Origin: Clostridia bacterium
Lineage (GTDB): Bacteria; Bacillota; Clostridia; Christensenellales; Borkfalkiaceae
Reading direction: 5' to 3'
DNA length: 23,558 nucleotides
Assembly: GCA_021205485.1 (NCBI GenBank)
Contig: JAJPXK010000123.1
Location: forward strand, 1 to 23,558
Shown: positions 1 to 6,108 of the stretch, in pieces
How the letters are laid out: each line of letters starts with the position of its first letter
Position numbering within the stretch: the stretch's first letter is position 1
Position numbers and translations under genes: made by a program
The notes under the pieces: model-generated
The model's database searches: none
Told to the model about the DNA's origin: nothing
Seen by the model: only the letters and a program-made list of their open reading frames with translations

Positions 1-130
1 CCTAATAAGGGCGGCTTAAAGGGCGGATGATATCTGAAGCCTCGAACTACTTCGCCTTCCGCACGTTCGTGCGAGATTCTTCGACTGCGCGCTACGCGTT
101 CCGCTCAGAATGACGGGTGTGCGGCCGAAC
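1..130. repeat. Intergenic repeat mosaic at left edge
   Basis: No gene is seen here. Positions 75-114 hold a reverse-oriented version of a unit that recurs at 11480-11515 and 22099-22146: one arm ends in GAAGAATC and the other begins GTCATTCTGAG. Positions 59-73 hold a palindrome, CGCACG-TT-CGTGCG, whose core recurs inverted near 22206-22218. The first bases (CCTAATAAGGG) may be the end of the hairpin unit found intact at 18525-18541. The element continues outside the window. Confidence 0.6.
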
Positions 131-221
131 AGCTTACCTTATTAAATTAAGGTATGATTGATATTATATAAAAATTCATTAATTCAAGCATATTGCGGGG
201 GTAATTGCAAATAATAGGGGT

Positions 222-431
222 ATGAGACTCTCTTGTATAGTTTGCGATATACTGCTCATCTTTTTAGGGCTTTGCGGCGGCGTGTACGCCTTTACGGGCT
301 TTAATCTTCTTTGGTTTTTATGCTTTTACAACCAGATCGCCGCGCGGGCCCTGCTCGCTTGCGGCTTTGTAGCGGCTTTGTTTAATATTTACTCGCTAAT
401 AGCTTTCCGTCCGTACAGAGGGCTTAAATAA
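222..431 (+). CDS. Small hydrophobic membrane protein (69 aa), unknown function
   Basis: The 69-residue product is almost entirely hydrophobic, with two likely membrane segments (about residues 4-25 and 27-62, the second possibly split by IAARALLACG) and a basic C-terminus RPYRGLK, suggesting that end faces the cytoplasm. I do not recognise the family. The start has a purine-rich AGGGG only one base before ATG, which is very short spacing, so initiation may be weak or the mRNA leader may be short. A terminator follows directly, and that supports a real transcription unit. An inverted repeat, TACCTTA-N6-TAAGGTA, lies upstream at 135-154. I found no convincing -35/-10 pair. Confidence 0.5.
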   Translation: MRLSCIVCDILLIFLGLCGGVYAFTGFNLLWFLCFYNQIAARALLACGFVAALFNIYSLIAFRPYRGLK

Positions 432-470
432 AAAACCTCTCCGAATTGTACGGAAAGGTCTTTTCTTTGG
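431..470. terminator. Bidirectional terminator between convergent small genes
   Basis: The arms CCTCTCCG (436-443) and CGGAAAGG (451-458) pair with one mismatch around a 7-base loop. A T-rich run follows on the plus strand (460-467) and an A-run precedes (431-435), which becomes a T-tract on the minus strand. It would end both the 69-aa gene on the plus strand and the 43-aa gene on the minus strand. Confidence 0.7.
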
Positions 471-486
471 TTTTAACGCGGTAATT

Positions 487-618
487 TTATATTGCTAAAA
501 ATACAATAAGGCAAACTGTCGCGGCTATCGCCGCAACAACGCCTAAGGTAGGCAAAAGGCAGCACATGCGCCTCCTCGGGGGCGGTCTGTGATGAGGTCC
601 GCCGTGAGGTCCGGGCAT
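487..618 (-). CDS. 43-aa membrane miniprotein with His/Pro/Arg-rich N-terminus
   Basis: Reading the minus strand from 618 gives a 43-residue protein that starts MPGPHGGPHHRPPPRRR and continues into one hydrophobic segment (about residues 19-43, LLPTLGVVAAIAATVCLIVF). There is a Cys pair at residues 19-20. Support for expression is unusually good: a near-perfect SD GAGGAGGT (630-623) sits four bases before ATG, a TTGACA-N18-GATAAT promoter lies at 699-670, and the terminator at 431-470 works in this direction. The basic, proline-rich end probably stays cytoplasmic with a single C-terminal membrane anchor. I do not know a function. Small Gly/Pro/His/Arg-rich anchored peptides occur in Firmicutes but I cannot name a family. 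Confidence 0.7.
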   Translation of the reverse strand: MPGPHGGPHHRPPPRRRMCCLLPTLGVVAAIAATVCLIVFLAI

Positions 619-630
619 AATTACCTCCTC

Positions 631-646
631 GCCGCTTTAAAGCGGC
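631..646 (-). promoter_or_regulatory. 16-bp perfect palindrome directly upstream of SD
   Basis: GCCGCTTT at 631-638 is followed at once by AAAGCGGC at 639-646, a perfect palindrome with no spacer, immediately 5' (on the minus strand) of the SD at 630-623. In the mRNA it would fold next to the ribosome site. On the plus strand it is followed by TTTTT, so it could also act as a plus-strand terminator. Confidence 0.5.
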
Positions 647-669
647 TTTTTCTCAGATTTACGTATAGT

Positions 670-699
670 ATTATCGCACATTTTGCGGCGCGTTGTCAA
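670..699 (-). promoter_or_regulatory. Sigma-A-type promoter for the 43-aa gene
   Basis: On the minus strand TTGACA (699-694) is followed after 18 bases by GATAAT (675-670). Transcription would start near 663, giving a leader of about 45 nt that contains the palindrome and SD. Confidence 0.7.
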
Positions 700-742
700 T
701 ATTTGCCCCTCTTTTTTGTGGAAAACAGACAAATACGGCCGC

Positions 743-1003
743 TTAAACCGTAATATTTTCAAGTATAAATCCGTCAAAGTCCACAACTTCGGCAAAGTCG
801 CGCGGAAGGAACCTCACCCTGTTGAATTTTGCGTAATTAAAGATGTGAGTTTTGAGCAAAACGGGCGTGGCTATATCCAATTCTTCGCATATATCCGCAA
901 GGTAATTAAAAAATTCTCCCCATGCAAACTTACGGGTGTTTTCGTAGGTTATCTGCTTTACTATTTTATGGTCTTTTTCTATCCTTGCCCAGATTTTAAA
1001 CAT
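743..1003 (-). CDS. Hypothetical 86-aa protein of Clostridia type
   Basis: This soluble, mixed-charge 86-residue protein starts MFKIWARIEKDHKI and ends DFDGFILENITV. It has no signal peptide or membrane segment. The minus-strand start has SD GGAGA seven bases before ATG. A plausible promoter, TTGCTT-N17-TAAAAT, lies at 1054-1026. The pattern (a FxxYLxxICxELDIxTPVLLKxH-type central region) looks like a conserved short hypothetical family I associate with gut Clostridia, but I cannot assign a role. The gene is divergent from the Lrp gene. The overlapping plus-strand frame at 683-1177 has no SD and low-complexity composition, so I prefer this strand. Confidence 0.7.
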   Translation of the reverse strand: MFKIWARIEKDHKIVKQITYENTRKFAWGEFFNYLADICEELDIATPVLLKTHIFNYAKFNRVRFLPRDFAEVVDFDGFILENITV

Positions 1004-1025
1004 AACTTTCTCCGTTTACAGATAT

Positions 1026-1054
1026 ATTTTAACCTAAACGGGGCGTTAAAGCAA
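1026..1054 (-). promoter_or_regulatory. Probable promoter for the 86-aa gene
   Basis: On the minus strand TTGCTT (1054-1049), 17 bases, then TAAAAT (1031-1026). The start codon is 23 bases further on. The -35 box is only a partial match. Confidence 0.45.
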
Positions 1055-1073
1055 GTAAAAAGGGAAGGTATAC

Positions 1074-1102
1074 TTGACATTTATATTTTAAAAGTTTATT
1101 AT
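1074..1102 (+). promoter_or_regulatory. Strong promoter for the Lrp-aminotransferase operon
   Basis: TTGACA (1074-1079), a 17-base spacer, then TATTAT (1097-1102). The region downstream is very AT-rich and repetitive (TATATTAAATATAAT at 1101-1115), as is common for Lrp-type autoregulated promoters. Confidence 0.8.
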
Positions 1103-1149
1103 ATATTAAATATAATTTCAGAGCGGATTTGTCCGTTCGGGAGATTTTT

Positions 1150-1644
1150 ATGGAAAAATTGGAAAAAGACCTTATAGCCCTTGTAACAGAAGATTCCCGC
1201 CGCACGCCCGCAAAGATGGCGACTATGCTCGGCGTTACCGAAAAAGAGGTGGCGGAGACTATAAAATCGCTTGAGGCGAGGGGCATAATAGTAAAATACG
1301 GCGCCATAGTAAACAGCGATTGCATAGAAGACGACAGCGTAGAGGCCCTTATCGAAGTAAAGGTTACCCCTCAGCGGGGCAGCGGGTTCGACCGCATCGC
1401 CGAAGAAATCGCGGCGTATCCGCAGGTTAAAACGCTCTACCTTATGAGCGGGGCGTATGATTTAGCTGTGATCGTACATAGTTCGTCTTTAAAAGACGTA
1501 AGCCGCTTTGTTTCGGAGTGTATATCCACATACGACAACGTGCTTTCCACCGCCACGCACTTTATACTCAAAAAGTACAAGGTGGAAGGGGCGAATATGA
1601 CGGAGATAGAAAAAGTAAACGGCAGGCTCAACTACCAGCCTTAA
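1150..1644 (+). CDS. Lrp/AsnC-family transcriptional regulator
   Basis: The 164-residue protein has the length and layout of the Lrp/AsnC family: an N-terminal winged HTH (about residues 1-55, with LIALVTEDSRRTPAKMATML and the recognition region VTEKEVAETIKSLEARGII) and a C-terminal RAM effector-binding domain (about 66-140, VKVTPQRG and YLMSGAYDLAVIV). Such proteins bind DNA as dimers to octamers and sense amino acids. I chose ATG 1150 because GGGAG lies just before it and the family usually begins with this helix; a TTG seven codons upstream lacks an SD. The aminotransferase starts four bases after the stop, so the regulator likely controls its own operon in response to an amino acid. Confidence 0.92.
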   Translation: MEKLEKDLIALVTEDSRRTPAKMATMLGVTEKEVAETIKSLEARGIIVKYGAIVNSDCIEDDSVEALIEVKVTPQRGSGFDRIAEEIAAYPQVKTLYLMSGAYDLAVIVHSSSLKDVSRFVSECISTYDNVLSTATHFILKKYKVEGANMTEIEKVNGRLNYQP

Positions 1645-1648
1645 AGCT

Positions 1649-2821
1649 ATGAGAGATTTTGTAAATAAACGCGCGGCCGAGCTGAAGCCGAGCGGAATAA
1701 GAAAATTTTTTGATATCGTCGCCGAAATGAAGGACGCCATATCGTTAGGCGTAGGCGAGCCCGACTTCGTAACGCCGTGGAGCATACGCGATACGGCCAT
1801 ACGCTCGGTAAAGAGGGGGCTTACGCAGTATACCGGCAACAGGGGCCTTCCCGAACTGAGGCAGAACGTATGCAGATATTTAAAGGAACGCTTTGACGTA
1901 AACTACTCGCCCGACCATACCATAATTACCGTCGGGGCGAGCGAAGCCATAGACCTTGTGTGCCGCGCCATATGCGAGCCAGGCGACGAAATACTGGTGC
2001 CTTCGCCCTGCTACGTGTCGTACGCCCCTATGGTCTCTCTTTCGGACGGCACGCCCGTCTCTTTGGACTGCAAGGCGGAAAACGAATTTATCGTCACCCC
2101 CGAACTTATTGAAAACGCGATAACCGAAAAAACCAAGGCCATAATCCTCGCCTATCCTAACAACCCTACGGGGGCGATAATGACGAGGGATCAGTTAGAG
2201 GCCATAATACCCGTTATAGAAAAGCACGACCTGCTTGTCATCTCTGACGAAATTTACGCCGAACTTACATATGCCGGCAAGCATGTTTCTATCGCTTCGA
2301 TAGGGAATATGGCCGATCGAACGGTGCTTATCAACGGTTTTTCGAAGGCGTTCGCCATGACGGGGTGGAGGGTAGGCTTTGTATGCGCCCCTCCCGAGAT
2401 AGACGACGCTATGTTCAAGATACATCAGTACGCCATAATGTGCGCCCCTCGCGTCAGCCAGCACGCCGCCAACGGAGCTTTGGTTGACGGCTTTACAGAT
2501 AATTTTTCTGTGGTGGAAGAAATGCGGGAGGAATACGACCGCCGCGGCAGGTTTATGGTAAACTCTTTCAACGCCTTAGGTTTAAGCTGTTTCAGCCCTA
2601 AGGGGGCCTTTTACGTGTTCCCCTGCGTGCAGTCTACGGGGCTGGACGGCGAGGAGTTTGCCACAAAACTTTTAGAGGAATACAAGGTGGCGGTAGTGCC
2701 CGGTTCGGCATTCGGCGAGGCAGGCAAATGGCACGTGCGCTGTTCTTACGCCACAAGCATGGCGCAGCTCTCCGAAGCGATAGACCGCATCACCGCCTTT
2801 GTTCATTCGTTGAAGAAGTGA
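1649..2821 (+). CDS. PLP-dependent class I/II aminotransferase
   Basis: A full-length (390 aa) fold-type I aminotransferase of the AspC/PatA-like group. Visible motifs are the substrate-loop YTGNRGLPELR (61-71), NPTG (172-175), SDEIYAEL (199-206) whose Asp and Tyr contact PLP, and the Schiff-base lysine in FSKAFAMTGWRVGF (Lys233). An Arg in HVRCSYA near the C-terminus is the likely alpha-carboxylate contact. It transfers an amino group from an amino acid to a 2-oxo acid in the cytoplasm. Exact substrate cannot be read from sequence; aspartate or an aromatic/alanine-type donor is possible. Translation is probably coupled to the upstream Lrp gene (4-base gap, no clear SD). A terminator follows. 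Confidence 0.92.
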   Translation: MRDFVNKRAAELKPSGIRKFFDIVAEMKDAISLGVGEPDFVTPWSIRDTAIRSVKRGLTQYTGNRGLPELRQNVCRYLKERFDVNYSPDHTIITVGASEAIDLVCRAICEPGDEILVPSPCYVSYAPMVSLSDGTPVSLDCKAENEFIVTPELIENAITEKTKAIILAYPNNPTGAIMTRDQLEAIIPVIEKHDLLVISDEIYAELTYAGKHVSIASIGNMADRTVLINGFSKAFAMTGWRVGFVCAPPEIDDAMFKIHQYAIMCAPRVSQHAANGALVDGFTDNFSVVEEMREEYDRRGRFMVNSFNALGLSCFSPKGAFYVFPCVQSTGLDGEEFATKLLEEYKVAVVPGSAFGEAGKWHVRCSYATSMAQLSEAIDRITAFVHSLKK

Positions 2822-2826
2822 ATTTT

Positions 2827-2853
2827 AAAGCGTAGCATAGGCTGCGCTTTTTT
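2827..2853 (+). terminator. Rho-independent terminator of the Lrp-aminotransferase operon
   Basis: AAAGCGTAGC (2827-2836) pairs with GCTGCGCTTT (2841-2850) with one T-G wobble and an ATAG loop, then a T-run to 2853. Confidence 0.85.
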
Positions 2854-2887
2854 ATGCCGTTTTTATTACAAAACGACAAGAATTTTC

Positions 2888-2916
2888 TTGCTTTTATTCC
2901 AGATATGGAATATAAT
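2888..2916 (+). promoter_or_regulatory. Promoter of the restriction-modification cassette with overlapping inverted repeat
   Basis: TTGCTT (2888-2893), 17 bases, then TATAAT (2911-2916); SD AGGTGA precedes ATG 2932. A 7-bp inverted repeat TATTCCA-GATA-TGGAATA (2895-2912) fills the spacer and touches the -10 box, the place where a repressor would block RNA polymerase. The downstream methylase carries an HTH domain that could be that repressor (inference). Confidence 0.75.
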
Positions 2917-2931
2917 AAAAACAGGTGAATT

Positions 2932-3996
2932 ATGTTAAGTTATATATCAGCAAAAGAGGCGGCCGACAAATGGAATATTTCGCAGAGGCGGGTGTCAGTT
3001 TTATGTAACGAAAACCGTATAGACGGCGCGATGATGGTCGGCAATATGTGGATAATTCCGAGTACGGCGCAAAAGCCCGTCGACAAAAGGACATTAAAAA
3101 ACGAAGACAATAAAAATGTTGTGTTAAGGCCATTTGTTAAATGGGTCGGCGGCAAGTCTCAGGTTACGGACGAGATTGAAAAGTTTATATTTTCTGATAA
3201 CAAAGTTATAACAAAATATGTTGAGCCGATGGTCGGCGGCGGCGCATTGGCTTTCGATTTATTGAGTAAATGCAATTTTGAAAGAATATATCTCAGCGAT
3301 TCCAACGCAGAACTTATCAATGCCTACAATGTTATTAAAACTGACGTTAAGGAACTGATAAACAAGCTTACCGAAAAGCAGCTTGTTTTTTTGCCTATGG
3401 CTGAAAACGGAAGAAAATTATATTATTATTCTTCACGCGATAAGTTTAACGGCATTAAGTTATCTGAAAAAACAGCCGTAGAAAAAGCCGCCCTGTTTAT
3501 ATTTTTGAATAAAACCTGTTTTAACGGATTGTATCGCGTAAACAAAAGGGGGCAGTTTAACGTACCTATGGGGGCGTATAAAAACCCTACTATTTGCGAT
3601 GAGGCCAATCTTCTCAATATATCGTCTGCGTTGAAAAATGTAGATATTGTATGCGGCGATTATACCTTATCGGAAGATTTTATTGACGAAAATACTTTTG
3701 TCTACATTGATCCGCCGTACCGCCCTATTTCAGAAACGTCGGGGTTTACTTCTTATAATGTCGATGCGTTTGACGATAACGAGCAGTATCGCCTTGCCGG
3801 ATATATAGACAGAATAAACGCCAAAGGGGCTAAGTTTGTGTTGAGCAACTCTGATCCTAAAAACACCAATCCCGAAGATAACTTCTTTGAAGATTTATAT
3901 AAAAACTACAGCATAGAGAGGATTTCTGCGGCGCGTTCCGTAAACAGCAAAGGCGGCAGCCGCGGCAAAATTAACGAACTGTTGATACACAACTGA
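2932..3996 (+). CDS. Dam-type N6-adenine DNA methyltransferase with N-terminal HTH
   Basis: A 354-residue protein. Residues 1-56 form an excisionase/MerR-like HTH (YISAKEAADKWNISQRRV, then a wing with RIDGAMMVGNMWIIP). Residues 66-354 are a D12-class (alpha-type, Dam/DpnM-like) methylase: KWVGGKSQ at 70-77, the SAM-binding EPMVGGGALAF at 98-108, FLNKTCFNGLYRVNKRGQFN at 191-210, catalytic DPPY at 260-263, and a C-terminal SKGGSRGKINELLI. Family members methylate adenine, often in GATC, to protect host DNA. It is first in a three-gene cassette with a nuclease 12 bases downstream. The region is visibly AT-richer than its neighbours, which fits horizontal transfer. The HTH suggests autoregulation; target specificity is not shown. 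Confidence 0.9.
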   Translation: MLSYISAKEAADKWNISQRRVSVLCNENRIDGAMMVGNMWIIPSTAQKPVDKRTLKNEDNKNVVLRPFVKWVGGKSQVTDEIEKFIFSDNKVITKYVEPMVGGGALAFDLLSKCNFERIYLSDSNAELINAYNVIKTDVKELINKLTEKQLVFLPMAENGRKLYYYSSRDKFNGIKLSEKTAVEKAALFIFLNKTCFNGLYRVNKRGQFNVPMGAYKNPTICDEANLLNISSALKNVDIVCGDYTLSEDFIDENTFVYIDPPYRPISETSGFTSYNVDAFDDNEQYRLAGYIDRINAKGAKFVLSNSDPKNTNPEDNFFEDLYKNYSIERISAARSVNSKGGSRGKINELLIHN

Positions 3997-4008
3997 GGAG
4001 AAAACATT

Positions 4009-4548
4009 ATGATAAAGAACGGAAAAGGCGGCGGCAATACGAGAACGGGGCTTGTTTTTGAAGGTAAGGTTGACCTGGCGACTTTTTTAAACGGTCAGCC
4101 GCATTATTCTGTGCAAGCCAATGAGGTTTTCTATGACGGCGGTCTTGTCGCGAGAGTATTTAAAAAGAATGCTTTTTACAGTATATTTCTTAAAGAACTG
4201 AATATAAATTGGAAAGATTATATTTCAAAAAGACTTTACCCCGATGACAGCATTTATGTTTTTTCCAATAATATTCTGCATATAATCGAATGCAAGCATC
4301 AACAGGTTGCGGGTTCTGTAGACGAGAAATTGCAGACTTGCGATTTCAAAAAGAAAGAGTATAAAAAACTAATGGCGCCCGCAAATATCGATGTAAAGTA
4401 TATTTACCTTCTTGACGAGTGGTTTAAGGATTCTAAATATAAAGACGTGCTGGACTATATACACTCTGTAGATTGCGATTATTACTTTGAATATATTCCC
4501 CTGTCAAGGTTAGGATTGCCTGTGCCGCCGGAATTGGTTGAAGACTGA
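4009..4548 (+). CDS. Small PD-(D/E)XK nuclease, probable type II restriction endonuclease
   Basis: A 179-residue protein lying between two DNA methylases, which is the main context for calling it the restriction enzyme. It shows a clear PD-(D/E)XK active site: P78-D79-D80, a beta strand, then E94-C-K96, followed by a conserved-looking stretch (QQVAGSVDEKLQTCDFKKK, 98-116). The N-terminus GGGNTRTGLVFEGKVDL resembles what I remember of small type II enzymes sometimes annotated as HpyAIV-like (GANTC), but I cannot verify this and would not assign specificity. SD GAGGAG lies nine bases before ATG 4009. At 179 residues it is short compared with DpnII or MboI (about 280), so it is not a close relative of the usual partner of a Dam-type enzyme. 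Confidence 0.75.
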   Translation: MIKNGKGGGNTRTGLVFEGKVDLATFLNGQPHYSVQANEVFYDGGLVARVFKKNAFYSIFLKELNINWKDYISKRLYPDDSIYVFSNNILHIIECKHQQVAGSVDEKLQTCDFKKKEYKKLMAPANIDVKYIYLLDEWFKDSKYKDVLDYIHSVDCDYYFEYIPLSRLGLPVPPELVED

Positions 4549-4549
4549 A

Positions 4550-5293
4550 ATGGCAAAGAAAATCCCTTTACAGCCTGAAAATTTTGAACTGGAAACGACT
4601 ACGGTATGGGATTTTCCCGTACGCGGCAAGTGGGCCACGCATGACGCGAAATACCGCGGCAACTGGTCGCCGTATATCCCGAGGAATGTTATATTGAGAT
4701 ACTCGTCGGAAGGCGATACAGTGCTCGATCAGTTTGTCGGCGGCGGAACTACAGCGGTTGAGGCAAAGCTTACGGGCAGGAACTTTATAGGAATAGATAT
4801 TAACCCTGAGGCCGTTGATATTTCGTTAAAAAAATGTCAGTTTGAGTATGATTCGGGCGCTGTGATTTCTATAAATCAAGGCGACGCAAGGCATTTGCTG
4901 CTATCGGACGAAAGCGTAGATTTGATATGCACGCATCCGCCTTATGCGAATATAATAAACTACAGCGAAAATATTGAAGGCGATTTGTCTCTTTTGCCAA
5001 TAAAACCTTTTTTGACTGAAATCGGCAAAGTTGCGGATGAATGTTACCGCGTTTTAAAAAAAGATAAATTTTGCGCCGTGCTGATGGGCGATACCCGTAT
5101 TAAAGGGATGGTTCAGCCGCTTGCTTTTGAAACCATGAGGCTGTTCGAGCTGTCGGGGTTTAAAACTAAAGAAATTATAATTAAACAACAACATAATTGC
5201 AAAGCCACGGGCTACTGGAAAACAAACAGCGTAAAATATAATTTTCTTTTGCTTGCTCACGAATACCTTTTTGTATTTAAAAAAGAACATTAA
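4550..5293 (+). CDS. Second DNA methyltransferase of the cassette (HPPY motif)
   Basis: A 247-residue class I SAM-dependent methylase with motifs in the order I then IV: LDQFVGGGTTAVEA (59-72) for SAM binding, GIDINPEAV (81-89), and THPPYANIINYS (128-139), where HPPY replaces the usual S/T/DPPY. The N-terminal WDFPVRGKWATH and NWSPYIPRN blocks and the C-terminal HEYLFVFKK resemble DNA methylases often labelled N4/N6 or TRM11-like. ATG 4550 follows the nuclease stop by one base, so translation is probably coupled; an in-frame TTG at 4538 is an alternative start. As the second methylase it may modify the other strand of an asymmetric site or protect single-stranded DNA. Methylated base unknown. 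Confidence 0.8.
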   Translation: MAKKIPLQPENFELETTTVWDFPVRGKWATHDAKYRGNWSPYIPRNVILRYSSEGDTVLDQFVGGGTTAVEAKLTGRNFIGIDINPEAVDISLKKCQFEYDSGAVISINQGDARHLLLSDESVDLICTHPPYANIINYSENIEGDLSLLPIKPFLTEIGKVADECYRVLKKDKFCAVLMGDTRIKGMVQPLAFETMRLFELSGFKTKEIIIKQQHNCKATGYWKTNSVKYNFLLLAHEYLFVFKKEH

Positions 5294-5338
5294 CGCTTTA
5301 AACGTTGATTATTTTACGCTCTGCGGCCCCTATATAAG

Positions 5339-5367
5339 TTGACAAACGGCGCTTTTGAATATATAAT
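5339..5367 (+). promoter_or_regulatory. Perfect consensus promoter upstream of greA-lysS
   Basis: TTGACA (5339-5344), exactly 17 bases, then TATAAT (5362-5367). Transcription would begin near 5374, leaving about 187 nt of leader before greA. Confidence 0.85.
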
Positions 5368-5373
5368 AGAGAT

Positions 5374-5560
5374 ATAAGGGAAAAGTGTGATTCCATTCAG
5401 GCGGAATCACACTAATTTATTACGTCTTGCCGCAGTTTTGCGGTCGGCCGCGATTTCATCCTTAAAAAGCGGCTCTCAGCCTTGGCGGCAGGCCGTACAA
5501 ATACAATATTAGGGCAAAGCGTATTTTTCGTTTTGAACCCTTGAATATGAGGTAAATAAA
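5374..5560 (+). promoter_or_regulatory. Structured leader of the greA-lysS transcript
   Basis: No ORF was found in this stretch. It begins with a perfect 10-bp hairpin, GTGTGATTCC (5385-5394) and GGAATCACAC (5403-5412), with an 8-base loop, then CCGCA-GTTT-TGCGG (5430-5443) and further GC-rich segments to about 5495. There is no T-tract after the first hairpin, so it is not a simple terminator. I see no T-box signature (no AGGGTGGNACCGCG-type element). The SD AGGT lies nine bases before ATG 5561. Confidence 0.5.
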
Positions 5561-6034
5561 ATGGCAGATCAGGTTTTTGAAATGACGCAGAAGAATTACG
5601 ACGATTTGGTAAAGGAAAAGGAAAATCTCGTAATGGTTAAACGCCCGCAGATTATCGAGCGTATAGCGGAGGCCCGCAGTCACGGCGACTTGTCGGAAAA
5701 CGCTGAATACGACGCCGCGAGGGAAGAACAGCGCTCTAACGAAAGCAAGATAGAACAGCTTGAATATCAGATTAAAAACGCTAAGATAGTGGCTGAAATC
5801 GCCGACAACAGCTTTGTTCATTTAAACAGCAAGGTCACGGTGGAAGACGTGGAATTCGGCGATAAGGATTCTTACGTAATAACCAGCGTTACCGACGTAG
5901 ACGTTATGAACGGCAAAATTTCAAGCGAGTCCCCCGTAGGGGCGGCCCTTATGAAGCATAAGATAGGCGACGTGGTTTCTATACCCTGCCCCGATGGTTC
6001 AAGCTACCAGCTTAAGATTATAAGCATTGAATAG
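5561..6034 (+). CDS. Transcription elongation factor GreA
   Basis: The 157-residue length matches GreA (about 158). The N-terminal coiled-coil with the acidic tip is clear: EARSHGDLSENAEYDAAREEQ (37-57), with tip residues Asp43 and Glu46 that position a metal ion in the RNA polymerase active site. The C-terminal FKBP-like domain contains SPVGAALMKHKIGDVVSI. GreA enters the secondary channel of paused RNA polymerase and stimulates cleavage of backtracked RNA. It is followed by lysS 74 bases downstream, a common Firmicutes pairing, without an obvious terminator between them. Confidence 0.97.
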   Translation: MADQVFEMTQKNYDDLVKEKENLVMVKRPQIIERIAEARSHGDLSENAEYDAAREEQRSNESKIEQLEYQIKNAKIVAEIADNSFVHLNSKVTVEDVEFGDKDSYVITSVTDVDVMNGKISSESPVGAALMKHKIGDVVSIPCPDGSSYQLKIISIE

Positions 6035-6061
6035 TCCAGGGGACAGGGGATTGAGAATTCC

Positions 6062-6089
6062 GAATTAAGAATTAAGAATTAAGAATAAA
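6062..6089 (+). repeat. Tandem 7-nt repeat between greA and lysS
   Basis: Three exact copies of GAATTAA (6062-6082) and a fourth variant GAATAAA (6083-6089). A short simple-sequence tract that could vary in copy number by slippage; it lies 20 bases before the lysS start codon. Confidence 0.8.
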
Positions 6090-6108
6090 GACGCGGGAGC
6101 AGGATTTT

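Noticed and set aside
683..1177. 164-aa plus-strand ORF overlapping the 86-aa gene and the Lrp promoter
   Set aside because: It covers the Lrp promoter, has no SD, shows Tyr/Phe/Lys-rich low-quality composition, and the minus-strand gene explains the region better.
5374..5560. T-box or lysine riboswitch controlling greA-lysS
   Set aside because: I found no T-box signature or lysine-riboswitch-like layout and no terminator with a T-tract before greA; left as an unexplained leader.
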